The notes beneath the pieces are model-generated. The model saw only the letters and a list, made by a program, of their open reading frames with translations, searched no databases and was not told where the DNA came from. The position numbers were made by a program, and so were the translations under genes. DNA of 64,000 nt from Lonicera japonica (Eukaryota; Streptophyta; Magnoliopsida; Dipsacales; Caprifoliaceae), in contig CM038467.1 of NCBI GenBank assembly GCA_021464415.1, positions 20,441,511-20,505,510 of the forward strand, written 5' to 3'. Positions 36,431-47,995 of the stretch are shown one piece after another; within the stretch, counting starts at the first letter, position 1; every line of letters starts with the position of its first letter.

Positions 36431-37354
36431 ATCACCAATGATACAAGAAATGGTAGGACAACCAGGATCCTTGTATTTTGCAGGCATGTTATGTTGGATA
36501 ACGGAACTCACTTGATTGGCTATAAAAGCATTCTTTTGAACTTAAACTCCCATCTTCACAGTGCATAAGTCTTTCAGAAACTTAGTATATGATGGAACTT
36601 GCTTAATATCATCTAACAAAGGGATGTTTATCTTCACTTGCTTGAATGTATCCATAATCTCCTGGTTCCTATATTCCTTCTGAGGTTTCTCCAGCCTTTG
36701 AGGATAAGGGGCATGAATTTGAGATTTGGCCATAGCCTCGAACTCAACGTCTTTAGGAAGATCATCACTAGAATTTGGAATGAAAAGACTTTATTTAGGT
36801 TCTGAAGAAGTCACTGGAGTATCCTTTTGAATGAGTTTTCCACTACGAAGAGTGGTGATGGACCAAGCTTCTTCGACATCATTAAAAGATAGAGTGGGAT
36901 TACAGTATATGGAAAATTGCTCAATGGGTTTGGCTTTAGACTGCACAGGGAACATTCTTTCCTCTCGAATCTCGTTATGGGCAGCGAGTCTATTAATCAA
37001 GCTCTTCAATTGACTCATCACTTACAACATTTGTAAAAACATGTCATGCATCACCTCATCTTGACCTTTCGATTGTTGGGGCACACTAAGTCTAGGATCA
37101 GAATAAGGTGGCGATGATGAAAGATTGAATTATTGATGCTGAATATATGGCTGAGAAGGAAGAATAGGTGAATGAGAAAATTGCGATTGAGATACAGAAG
37201 GAAATTGGGGTGAATGATGGAATTGAGGATAAGATAATGGTGGAAAATGGCATTCATCATTCTTTAGCTCGTTGGAAGCATTGAGTGGCATGGAAAAACT
37301 GCTTATGGAATTTACCTCTGCATGGAGTACTTCTTTAAAAGCAGAGATCGTAGG

Positions 37355-37396
37355 ACAATCTTGGGTAGGGTGCCCTTGAACTTCACAAATTCTACA
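37355..37396 (-). other. CCHC zinc-knuckle motif of gag
   Basis: The 14-codon segment reads CRICEVQGHPTQDC, an exact C-x2-C-x4-H-x4-C nucleic-acid-binding knuckle. It anchors the identification of the surrounding broken frame as gag nucleocapsid. Confidence 0.9.
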
Positions 37397-38033
37397 AAAT
37401 TCTTCTACATGGTTTGCCTTGGAATCTCAACTTTTCTTCTTTCAATAGCTTCGACCTTTCTTACTAGTCGAGAAATTTGTGCAGTAAGATCTTCTTGCTT
37501 TTCGATGTGGCACACTTCTTGGACTTGACTGGTTGTATCTTCAAAGGATCGATCAACTGATTGAGGTGTCTCCCATTGCTGGGAATTCTCAACTAACCAG
37601 TCTAAGTAGGTCTCGGTTTCATCAGGATTCTTGTTGAGAAATTCTCAATTACACATCATCTCAATAAATTGACGCATTTTAGAAGATAAGCCTTCATAGA
37701 AGAAACCTATCAAGCGGCACTTTTCAAAATTATGATATGGGCAAGAGTTTTGAAGTTCTTTAAATCTTTCTCAACATTGGTAATATGTTTCTTCTTCCTT
37801 CTGAGAGAAAGACATTGACTGCTTCTTGAAATGATTAGTAAGGTGAGAAAGGAAGAACTTTTTGAGAAATAGACCTTGGGCGAAGCGAGAGAAGTCACAC
37901 CTTAACTTTATCCTTTAGGGAGAAAGGGAAAAGCTTAAGTCTAATTAACTCTTCAGTACATGCTTGATTATTGAAAGTAACACAAACGTCTTCAAATTAT
38001 CTAATGTGGAGGTAAGGTTGTTCATTCCCTGCT

Positions 38034-40736
38034 TGACTACGCTAAAAAACGCGTAATTAATACACCCAAGTGCAGGTGGTCAAGTTATAATATATTTACT
38101 TAGAAGTTGAAGGTCGAACCACATGGAAGGATAGTAATCTTATTATTCTAGCTAAACTTTTAACAGGGGAAAAGAATAAAAGAAAAATTAAATAAATAAA
38201 AGATAATAAAATTTTTTAGAATAGGAAAGAATAGAATAAGAAATTAAATTTAAAACTTAAAAGAAAATAAATAAATAAGTAAATAAAAATAAAAATAAAA
38301 TAAATAAAGCAAGGATAAAATAAGCAGCAACTAAAACAAATGTCTAATGAAATGGAAAAAGAGCGTTAGGGGTATCCATAGCTACGACATTACAGATAGT
38401 ATGACCAACCGATTCAAGAAATGACTGTGGACCTGAGTTCCTATTAACAATGAATGTCCTTAACTTATCAATTATTAAATATTAAAGTTCACGAGCATAT
38501 CATGAGAAGTGCATAACAAGACTCATATAAGCTGCATGTAAATTTAGTTTTCAATAAGGGAACTTATAATTTATTTTTTTACAAAAATTGATTTTCACTT
38601 AGTAATGCTAGTGCGTGACAAAAACAAACTAAATTTAATCAATTTTAGTAAATGTCAAAAGTTTAACTCATTCCTAAGGTTTGATTATGCGTATGCATGA
38701 CATACGTCAAAACCGTTCTTAAAAAGTCATTAAAAGTTAAAATTAGCACTATTTCGGTATCGATTCCGGAATGACACCAAAATAGCTCTCAAAGCTCCCA
38801 AATTACTTGGATAACTAACTCAGCTCAATAAAAGATAAGGATCGTCCTCTATTCATCCTCGTTAGAGTTTTAGTACAAAAATTCGTAATTTGAGGTTTTT
38901 AGGTTCTTTTGTCGAATAATCAAAAAATAATCTTAAAAATTCATGTTTTTAATGCATGAAAGGTTACTATTTTTTCCAGATTTATTAATTGACATATAAC
39001 CAATGAGAAATTCAAGTCACAATTACAATTAAATTATATATTCACACTAGTCCGTCATGCTTTCGCTACGGACCCCTAACTACTAAATTACGCTAGCATA
39101 TTGATAAAAATTAAGCAAAATATGATAAAATCAATCAAAAATTGACTAAACATATTTATGAAATCTAATTGAATAAACATGCGAAATTTCACAGCAATTA
39201 AAACTAATGAACGATTAATAAATAAATAAAAATGGTTTAAACAAATTTCGAAAAAAATAGCACACTGGCAGTCACGAAAATCGCCTACTGTCCTCAGGAA
39301 ATTTCGGAATTTTGATCCCAAAACAGTAAGGTTTTGTATAAAATTTGATTGCGGTCGTTTTGATAGGTGGATCATCAAAATCGACCAAGAAACGAGCAAG
39401 TTATGATTAAAATAAGAAAACACATATTTTTAGGGTTCTACGTGGGAATCTACAAAAAAAAATCTAATAAAAATTATAAATTAAGCATGGATTTCAATCA
39501 TCAATCACATTCAAATACATAATTAACGAACAATATATAAGCATTAATGAGCATTAATTGAAATAAATTTAAAATAAAATTGAATGAAAAGAAAAATTTA
39601 CAGTTACGCAGTTATTGAAGAACTGTAATGGGACTCGCTCAAACTCAAATTGAAATAGAATTATACGTTGTTTCCTCTTCAATACAAGCCATAAACCAAA
39701 TGAAAATATATCTCTCTAGTTACACAAGAAAATTTGGAATTATTAAAGAACAAGAACGGCGACTGTTCTCTTACTCAAAGAAAAATATTCTCTCGACTGT
39801 TCTTCTCTACTCAAAAAAAATATATAGAATGACGGCTGTTCTTCTCAAAATTAACCTAAAACCTACAATATTATTGACATTAATTTTTTTCCAAAATTCA
39901 AAAATTAAACTAATTAATAAAATAAAATAAATAATAATAAAGATAATAATCCAAAAGCTATTTTTAGCTTTGTCGTCTATCAAGTCGTTGGCTCGAGAGA
40001 CTAAGTCTTCCACCTTAACTTCTCGGGTCAGCTTAAAAATAATAATTAAAACTTGTTGGCCGTGGGATTCGAACACTAGACTAAGCATGAGTAGAGAGCT
40101 GGTCAGTTGCCATCTAGGCTAAGGACCCCATTCGATAAATATCTGCATCATAAATTTAGGTATTCTTTTGCGCTCAAACTCAATCCACTGGTGCACTGAT
40201 CGTATTTCTACCATAATTTTATACTCCGAACTCCGATTGATGCAAGGTTTTCGCCTACGCGTAGATAACTCAGAGCTCTACAATTTTTATTTATGGAGTT
40301 TTCTTCAAATTCTGCAAGGATAAATACCAGAATTTCCGGAACAGAGACAATGCGCGCAGTGAATCTCTTCTTCATTCAAAAATTTCTCGGTTTGATTCAA
40401 ATAACTTTTCTTTGCTTGGGATTGTTCTATTGGCTTCTCTTAGTCTCTTCCATCAACTTTCTTCATGCTTGAGCTTGAAAATTTCTTTCGGTTCACTTCT
40501 TGAACTCAATTCAGCTCCGAATTTAACTGGCAATGACTAACTTTGGGGGAATTTGCTTCTAGATTCGTTATTGTTCACTTTTAACCTGTAAAAAGGTTAT
40601 AATGCACTAGAAACAAACATACTATCCTATTTCATGATTAAAGCTCAATTCTTAACAATTTAGGATAATTAGAATCAAATTCATGCATATTAAGCCACAT
40701 AAATACATATAAAAATGCAATATTTTGGCTTAATCA
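38034..40736 (-). mobile_element. Nested solo LTR of a related gypsy subfamily
   Basis: It begins TGACTACGCTAAAAAACGCG and ends TTTTGGCTTAATCA, matching both ends of the host LTRs. Internal landmarks such as ACACCCAAGTGCAGGTGGT, TAGGGGTATCCATA and TTTAACCTGTAAAAAGG occur in the same order. It is 2,703 bp and clearly more diverged than the two host LTRs are from each other. Gag coding sense runs up to both sides of it. A solo LTR normally results from recombination between the two LTRs of an inserted element. Its 5-bp flanks (CTGCT and TTCTC) do not match. Confidence 0.8.
40064..40121 (-). promoter_or_regulatory. tRNA-like A-box/B-box pair inside the solo LTR
   Basis: On the minus strand TAGCCTAGATGG (40121-40110) fits the Pol III A-box TRGCNNAGNNGG, and GTTCGAATCCC (40074-40064) fits the B-box. 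The spacing is tRNA-like. The host LTRs have decayed versions at the homologous place (about 42788-42843 and 32552-32607). No complete cloverleaf is evident, so this is not called a tRNA gene. It could be a fossil SINE head or an ancestral Pol III promoter. Confidence 0.4.
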
Positions 40737-41139
40737 TTCTCCAATCCATAAAACAGGGGTAAGAGTTGAATCATTCCATTCTTGAAGTAAAAAGCTCTAG
40801 CATTAAGTAAAAAGATAATACTTGATGAATTGGTATTCCATGTTGGCTGTAGTAGCTCGCGAAGACTTCGGTTTTGATTCTCCATGACTAAGTTAGAAAC
40901 AAGTTCACTATTTCTCATTCATTCTTGAATCAAACTAGTGATACTTATGGATTGAGAAGAACTAGTCACTTCGGTGTGAAGGTAACTAGTAAAGGTGGAA
41001 CTTGATTGATGGAATGGAAGTAGAAGGGTGAATTACGAATCCAATGTTTCATACACTAAGTGGTTACCTGGTGTAGATTCCAAGGAAAAGAAAGAAAAAG
41101 AAACTTTTCAAAATTAAGAACTAACAAACCGTCCTCCTT

Positions 41140-41152
41140 GGCAACGGCGCCA
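41140..41152 (-). other. Primer-binding site, tRNA-Asp type
   Basis: The plus strand reads GGCAACGGCGCCA, identical to the 3' end of plant tRNA-Asp(GTC) including CCA. On the minus strand the complementary site lies 6 nt inside the 5' LTR. This fixes the element's orientation as minus. Confidence 0.88.
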
Positions 41153-41158
41153 AAAACT

Positions 41159-43458
41159 TGACTCGGCGAAAATAACGCTAATTATTACACCCAAGTGCAG
41201 GTGGTCGGTCAAATAATAAATACTCAGTAAGTTCGAGGTCGATCCACGGGGTGGAAGGTAGTTCTTTGACTTAGGAAAATTTCTTTCAAGAGGAAGAAGA
41301 GAAAAATAAAGAAAAGATGAAATATGGAAGGAATGGAACGAGAATTAATAAGTACACTAACTAAAGGCAATATAACTAAATAAAACATGCAAATGAAACT
41401 AAATCTAAAAATAGCGAAACATTACTATGCTAAAGGAAACAAAACTAACATAATAAGAACATAGAATAAAGCTAAATAAAATAAATAATAAAAACAGCTT
41501 GCTAAATTAATTAAACGCGTGAAAAATTTAACTAAAATTAAGAATAAAAACTCCTAGGGGTATCCATAAGTTCCGGGCACCACAACAGGCAATTCGGTGG
41601 ACCGGAAATCATTTTCTAATTAATTTTTTTTGAAAAATCAGCATGCTGTCCATGAGTTAATTGATCTCATAAACTCGTATTTTTCGCAATAATTCATGTG
41701 TGACATGAACTATACGTACCAATATTAATTATGGAATCAATTTGCATTACTTAATTCTACCGAAAACACTTGTTTATTAAAGTGAAGTAGTTTTTGACAC
41801 TACAAAACTTTTTATTAAAAGTGAGTTTAAAAATATTAAGTAAAAGCCACAATTTAATTCAAATAGGTTAAAACGTGATTAAAATCAAATTTGAATTAAA
41901 ACGGGCGGTGGATACACAAAATTGGCAATTTTGGTATCAAAAAGTAAGGATTAAAAATACTACCAAAAATAGCCCACTCTAATTTGAAATTGTAAAGATA
42001 TAAAACCAATTAATTTAGAGAGTATAGATCGCCCTCTAAGTCAGCTAGTTAGGGTTTAGCGCAAAAATAATGATTCAAACTAGTTTGGTTCTTTTGTCGA
42101 ATTTTTTTTTTATTAAATTTATTATAAAAATATGTGATTAGCATACTAGGATAATAATTTAATAAAAATCAGATTTATAATGACCTATTAACCAATGAAA
42201 AATTATTTAGAATTGAATTAGGGTCCGAAAAATTACCGCGTCGGCATACTCGTTCCTTACGGACCCCTAACTAACGAACTAGCTAAACATATCTAATTAA
42301 TTCGTGCTCAATAAATAAATTAAATAAAACAGCCTACATGAATTCATAAATTAAAATCTAAAAAAAATCATAAGTATGCACAATTTATACTAAGAATTAA
42401 TAAAGTAGTAAAATAAACTAAAAAACCTGGAATTGAAGTACGCCTGTAAACCAACAATTAAATTTTGAAATTAATCTTCAATAATGTATTTGAATACTTC
42501 GTCCCAAACTCCCAAATAACACTGAAAAAAAATAATGAAAGCGATACAATTTAAGCCTTAATGCTGAAGAAGAAATAAATTAAAGAAAGAAGAAAAATGA
42601 AAGAAGAAAGAAAGAAAGAAAGAGAAATAAACTCAATGGAGAGAAAGAGAAAAGGACGACTGCTGCTATTTTTTTTTTTGGCTTGCACGGCTGTGTGATG
42701 ATGATGATTTGTTTAGGTTTGCCAATGAGTCATGGGCTTGGCCTAATTTGGGGTTTGAAAATTGACCAAAAATATATTACATCGCATGAGACTTGAACTC
42801 GAGACCACAAAGAAAAAACTTTTCACGCAAACCATCTCAACTAAGCCCACTTTCAATAATTTATTGTACATTCAATTGTTTTACTCATTCGCGCAGGAAT
42901 TCGCTCTTCCGGCGCACTGTTCGTATTTCGGTCATAACTTTATGCTTCGAACTCTAATTAATGCAAGGTTTTTGCCCACGCGTAGCTAACTTAAAGCTAT
43001 ACAACTTTTGTCTCAGGAGTTTTCTTCAGATTCTACGTGGATAAATACCAAAATTGGCTGGAACAGAGGCAACGCGCGCAGTGGATCTCTTATTCAACCG
43101 AAAATTTTTCGAATTGATTCAAATGGCTTTTTCTTCGCTTAAGATGATTTATTGGCTTCTCTTAGTCTCTTTCATCCAATCCCTTCATGCTTGATCTCGG
43201 GAATTTCTTTCGGTTCACTTCTTAAACTTAATTCAGCTCCGAATTTGACCGGCAATGTCTAACTTTGGGAGAATTTGCTTTTGGATTCGTTCTTGTTCAT
43301 TTTTAACCTGTAAAACGGGTAAAATGCACTAGAAACAAACTTATTATCCTATTTCATGATAAAAACTCAATTTTTAATAATTTAAGATAATTAAAATCAA
43401 ATTCATGCATATTAAGCCACTTAAATACGTATAAAAATGCAATATTTTGGCTTAATCA
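41159..43458 (-). repeat. 5' LTR of the gypsy element (2,300 bp)
   Basis: It begins TGACTCGGCGAAAATAACG and ends TTTTGGCTTAATCA on the plus strand. It is collinear with 30395-33222 apart from the inserted element there. It would hold the element's promoter and polyadenylation signals; I could not define them. Confidence 0.92.
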
Positions 43459-43463
43459 ATATG

Positions 43464-44067
43464 TATCAATAAAGGTTTCTGGAAAGAAGATATATATATA
43501 TGTATTGAGTCTATAGAATGGAATGCTTTACACTCATTTATATAGGTGAAAGAATAGAGGAGTTATGAAAAGAACTAATGGGGAAATTAGATTAAATAAT
43601 TTTAATATAATAATGTTATATAACTCCTATATTTATGAATATAATAAACTATATAACTCTTTTATTTATATCCATTATAATGATATTTATTAAATTTGTA
43701 ACCCACAACATTTAAATAATAATTATGATTTTTATTAACATATTCCAACATATATAATACCTTTTCTACATTATGTTATTTTACTTACCTCCCCAGTTTC
43801 TCTTTTCTCAAATATAAAAGTTGATTATCTTGATTAATATTATGTTCTAGAGATATCTTTATGCACAAAGTTATATATATATTAGGGTGAGAAGAAGGAG
43901 TATATATACAAATTAAAGAGTTATAGTATTTGAATAAAAGACAAACCTTTTAGTCTTTAATTACATACAAAAAATAATGTGTCTATTTGCCATTAAAAGG
44001 CGTGTATAGAAAAACTAAAGAAAAAAATGAACAGAGATTGGCGAGAGAATTAAATGGATGGAGAAAG
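43464..44067. repeat. Dispersed repeat, copy B, right part
   Basis: The continuation of the copy B repeat after the gypsy element, starting TATCAATAAAGG right after the ATATG duplication. It matches copy A from 26665 to about 27259. Beyond 44067 the two copies diverge. Confidence 0.85.
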
Positions 44068-44203
44068 TAAGGTAATAGAGTTGCCTTTATAGATAATGCA
44101 AAAATTCAATGGATGGAGACATAAAGATTATAAAACAACTTTAATTAATATAAATGATGTCATTAATGGAAGCACTTCCTCTATTTTACTATTATAGTAT
44201 AGA

Positions 44204-47200
44204 TTCTTGGGTCATTTTGTGGAAAACATACATAGGGTAAGATTTTTTTTGCTTGACTTAACTCAAAAATATTATTATATGGTATTTTTTGTCTTCTTTC
44301 GACGAAAAATTCTAGTACTGCCAATGCATATTTGACAAATAAATTTGGTTATTGTAAGGTCAATAAATCTTTTGGATAAGAAATGTTGCTCACACACGAA
44401 TTTGTAAATAAGCAAAAAAAAAATAAATAAACTGGAAGAACGCACAGATTTTTGATAAATGTGATTCTCCCAGCTAATTGATAGTAAGTATGATTTACGT
44501 TCACCATCTAGTGAAGCTGATGATGATTTTGATTGATATTGGTAGAGATTATGAACTAGTAAAATAAAGCGTATTGCTTCTAGATGATTTTTCTGATCAT
44601 TCAAATACTATGAACTAGTTCCTTTTATAGATGTAATGAACTAGTTGTTACAAGGTGATAAACTTTACTCACCATGTTTAAGGAGAGTGGAGAGAAAAGT
44701 AGGGTTAATTGGGTAGTGGGAAGTTGCCAACTAATCGCTGGACGTGTTGGCCACGCTTCCACTATGTTGCTGCCAGGTGTCGACCTTTGGAAGACTCTCC
44801 TCGCGATCTATGGTAAGCTCGAATATACAAAGGAGCTCGGTTCTCGCATGTGCTTGGAGCTTGGATGAAATACTTTTATCCCTTTCAGGTACTCAACAAA
44901 TTTAGTATATCAATTATGTTTTGAGGTGAAAACCAAACTCTTCATGCTTTTGTGAACTTTGGATTTAGTTCATTTAAATTACCCTTGGGTGCATGGGGTA
45001 TAGTTCGAGAACTAAATATATGAATTTTTTTAATGAAACTTTGTGGAGATGATATCTAAAATAAGTAGACCATCTATACAAAATTTAATCAAAAAATTAA
45101 ACTTGGAAGTGGGTGTAGTAAAAATTCATAAATATATTTAGAGTTAAGTTCCCTCACTTTAGTTAAAAGAAGAATATCCATACTGTTTGACATACGATGT
45201 ATACTTGCATCTAAGACTCCAACACTTTCCGACACTTGTGCAAAGTGTCCTAGTTGACTTTTTTGTAGGGTACCTGATTGACACTCAAATGAAACGCGGG
45301 AGACACTTGCATCACACTTTTAGGATATGACGAAGCACTTTTTGTTTTTGTTTTTTTATAATTATTTAAAGTTATTTGATATTTATATTTTAAAGGGTCA
45401 AATTAAAAATTATTAATAAAATATATGAATTATAAACAATCTCTAACTCATTCAAATTCACCGCACTCTATTAATCTTTTGAAACACTCGATACGTGTAA
45501 GATTAGCATATGCTTCATAGATTGAATAACTACGATTAACTAATTTCTTTTATAAAACAATAAAATAAAAATATATATCATTTTAAATTTAAGAATTGTA
45601 AGTCTGATTAAAATCTTTTAATATTGTACATTTTAGCCGCGCAATTGAATACGCTAATTTTAAATTTAATGTATAAATGTATCAATCATTGCATTATCTG
45701 TTTTGATTAAAGTTACAACTCATACTTCAAAAATACAAATTGAAAATTGGTGTCATTGACATTCGTAAAAAATGACACATTGTGGCTCCGTTTGAGTCAT
45801 ATAATGAGATACACTTTATTTCATACTCATTTTATGAGTAGATATTCTTCCATCTTTTATAATTTTTTATGAATTTATTTTTTTTAATTACCAAAAAAAA
45901 TTATCCATGAAAAAAGTAACAAAATAAAAAATATCTAATTACATGTATTGATTTATTTTTTATTTTTTTATAAAAATTAATTATTTATTTTATTTTTTTT
46001 ATATTTTTATCAAATGTTACAATTTTAAATTTTATAAGAGCCGCGAAAACGACACCGTCCACGCAGGATGAACGGCAACCGACTAGTGTGGGTAAACAAT
46101 TTTAGGCCGTTACATCGTCGTCCTATGTGTCAGATTACAGGCTGGACCTGCCACATGTCAGTAATCATCCTCCCTCTCCTCTCTCCAACGCTATCTTGTC
46201 GTTTAGTCCAACTCACCAATTCCGTGCATCCCAAAAAGTACGAAATCAAAATGCCTCACGCCAGTGCCCTCCAGCCTAGCAGAGTCAACATTAGTCAATA
46301 CTTATCCCCCACCAATTTCTCGTCTCCTACCCAAACCCAGGCTATTTGTAACTTCCAATTTGTAGAACCTTTTTTGAGTAAGTTTTCTAGAAGCGTGATG
46401 TAAAACACACAATGTAACGTTTTTATTACATCTAGCTATTCTGATAGTTGTATACTATATTTAAATAATAAAAGCAAATATAATAATAATTTAATATTTT
46501 AAAAAGCTTTTTTGGACTTTAAAGTAATGTTTAATTGATATTTTCAGTTAAGTTTTTAAGGTGAGTTTTTAAAATTTAGTGTTTGGTAGAATTTGAAAGT
46601 ATGTTGAAAAGTGAATCCGATTTTTATTTGAATTTTTTTCAACCAACTAAAAAATTTTATAAATTTTTTTTAAAAAATAGTCACAATGGATCTTATTTTA
46701 TAGATCTCGACTAGTAGGTTTTAAATATATATATATATTTTTATTTAATTTTGATTTTTGGATTTAAAGTTATTGTATTTTAAAAAAAAATTTAGAGAGA
46801 GAAAGTAAAGTAAAATAAATTTTGAAAATGGTAAAAGTAAAGTTGTTTTTAAGTTAAGTTTTAAAATTTTGAGAAATAAACACCTACAAAACAAGGCTCA
46901 AATCTTGAGTTTATTTTTAGGATGTGATTCAAAAATTTTTCTTTTAATATAGAAAAACAACGTAATTATTAAAAAATATAATTTAGAAAAGTATTTAGAA
47001 ATAACACTTTTGACATAAACAAATTTTCATCGATTTTGGTTGTATTATCCGAATATTACATATATACTATATAAGACAAGTACTTTGAAACATCGTACTT
47101 TAACGATCGCATTATTTAAAAAATTATTAACAACTTTCAAATTTATTTAAATTGAAGGTGACAAATGATAATCCTATTTTTTTACTCCTTAGAATATCTC

Positions 47201-47739
47201 TAACAATAGTGTATATTTAAGTTTTGTGTAAAATATATGAAATTTGTAAAAATTTTGAGCTTCTGCCAACTTTTAAATTTAACTTTTGTGTAAAATATAT
47301 CTCAAATTTACATTGCCATGTCAGCCTTTTCTTTTTTCAATTATTTTTTGAAAACTTTAAAATGTAATTACTTTTAATAGAAATCATATATTTTAATAAA
47401 AATTATATATCTAAAATAAATCAAGATTTATTATTATTATTATAATATTATGTATACTAAAATTCAAAAAAAATAATTAAAAATTGAATAAAATAATCTG
47501 TCGGTAAACATGCTCAGACAAATTTGATAGATTCTGAATTTAAATCTCATCTAAAATGAAAAAAAAAATATTTATTATTTATAATAAAAAAGAGATAGTT
47601 AAATTTATTATTAAAAAATAATAATAAAAGAAGAAAAAACTTCCATAACGGTAGGACTCAAAATTTAGGTAACTAAAACTCACACGATAAGTTATACCGG
47701 TCGCGATATATACGTGCGATTCTGTGATTTAATTGGGGG
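44204..47739. other. Intergenic region upstream of the MYB gene
   Basis: Mostly AT-rich and non-coding. Two less AT-rich islands stand out. Around 44680-44870 there is a short GC-richer block with a 64-codon frame. Around 46040-46400 there is a 111-codon frame (46068-46403) with no recognisable domain. Neither has enough support to be called a gene. Confidence 0.45.
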
Positions 47740-47746
47740 ACGTGTC
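47740..47746 (+). promoter_or_regulatory. ABRE-type element upstream of the MYB gene
   Basis: ACGTGTC matches the ABRE consensus ACGTGKC bound by ABA-responsive bZIP factors. It lies 250 bp upstream of the MYB start codon. Subgroup 22 MYBs are known to respond to ABA and stress, so the site is plausible, but its function is inferred. Confidence 0.4.
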
Positions 47747-47768
47747 ACTTTACAGCTGTATTCCTATC

Positions 47769-47815
47769 AACCGCCTACTTAGAAAAACCGGTAACTGTAA
47801 CGCTCCTAACCGGTT
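47769..47815 (+). promoter_or_regulatory. Cluster of AACNG MYB-binding motifs
   Basis: Within 47 bp there are AACCG at 47769, 47786 and 47808, AACTG at 47793, and CGGTT (AACCG on the other strand) at 47811-47815. MYB44-type proteins bind AACNG. The cluster lies just upstream of the TATA box, so self-regulation or cross-regulation by subgroup 22 factors is possible. Confidence 0.4.
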
Positions 47816-47843
47816 CAATTAGTTACCCTAATCGCCCCCCCTT

Positions 47844-47849
47844 TATAAA
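47844..47849 (+). promoter_or_regulatory. TATA box of the MYB gene
   Basis: TATAAA in the context CCCTTTATAAACC, about 150 bp upstream of the start codon. The downstream leader contains a TA microsatellite (about 47911-47931). Confidence 0.6.
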
Positions 47850-47995
47850 CCTTTCCCTATTCATCTCCAACTTCTCGCATTACCACAGCCCCATCAATCT
47901 TTCTTCTATTTATATATATATATATATATACACGAAGGTCGTTATGGTTAGGGCTCCGTTAGGGTTTTAACAACATAGCCATCATCGACAATATA

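Larger units (their letters stand above)
36542..40918 (-). pseudogene. Broken gag region of the gypsy element, split by a solo LTR
   Basis: A minus-strand frame at 40918-40730 gives the start of a gag-like protein. The coding sense resumes at about 38033 after the 38034-40736 insertion, with PYLH, DVCVTFN and LKLFPFSLKDK phrases typical of gypsy gag, but with frameshifts and stops. The CCHC knuckle (37396-37355), a frame at 37021-36791 and one at 36733-36542 (NIPLLDDIKQ, FLKDLCT) follow in order. Gag would form the particle that packages element RNA; this copy cannot encode it intact. Confidence 0.75.
30395..43458 (-). mobile_element. 13.06-kb Ty3/gypsy-type LTR retrotransposon lacking recognisable RT and integrase
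   Basis: Both ends carry TG...CA LTR termini, flanked by the 5-bp duplication ATATG (30390-30394 and 43459-43463). The LTRs are 41159-43458 (5') and 30395-33222 (3'). A tRNA-Asp-type primer site lies at 41140-41152. The interior, read on the minus strand, has gag remnants, a CCHC zinc knuckle, a protease with an altered active-site triplet and a further 139-codon frame. After that comes a ~2-kb non-coding tail; RT, RNase H and integrase motifs were not seen. Stop codons and frameshifts break gag. It is a non-autonomous or internally deleted element, possibly TR-GAG-like. A solo LTR and a small DNA element are nested within it. Confidence 0.9.
25351..44203 (-). mobile_element. Candidate Helitron (minus strand) containing nested elements
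   Basis: The minus-strand 5' end at 44203 reads TCTATACTATAATAG and is preceded by A. The 3' end at 25351 reads CATGCATCGCATGGGTTTGAAACTAG-like, that is a CATGC/GCATG hairpin, a 9-nt spacer and CTAG, followed by T. Both termini and the A/T target fit a Helitron. Without the 13-kb gypsy insertion the span would be about 5.8 kb. No Rep/helicase coding was recognised, so it would be non-autonomous. The pairing of these two ends is inferred; they could belong to two different elements. Confidence 0.45.

Noticed and set aside
40061..40121. tRNA gene in the solo LTR
   Set aside because: A and B boxes are present, but I cannot draw a convincing acceptor stem or anticodon arm, so it is reported only as a promoter-like motif.
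38034..40736. Second full-length nested LTR retrotransposon
   Set aside because: Only one LTR is present. Gag sequence of the host element lies on both sides, and there is no second primer site or second LTR.
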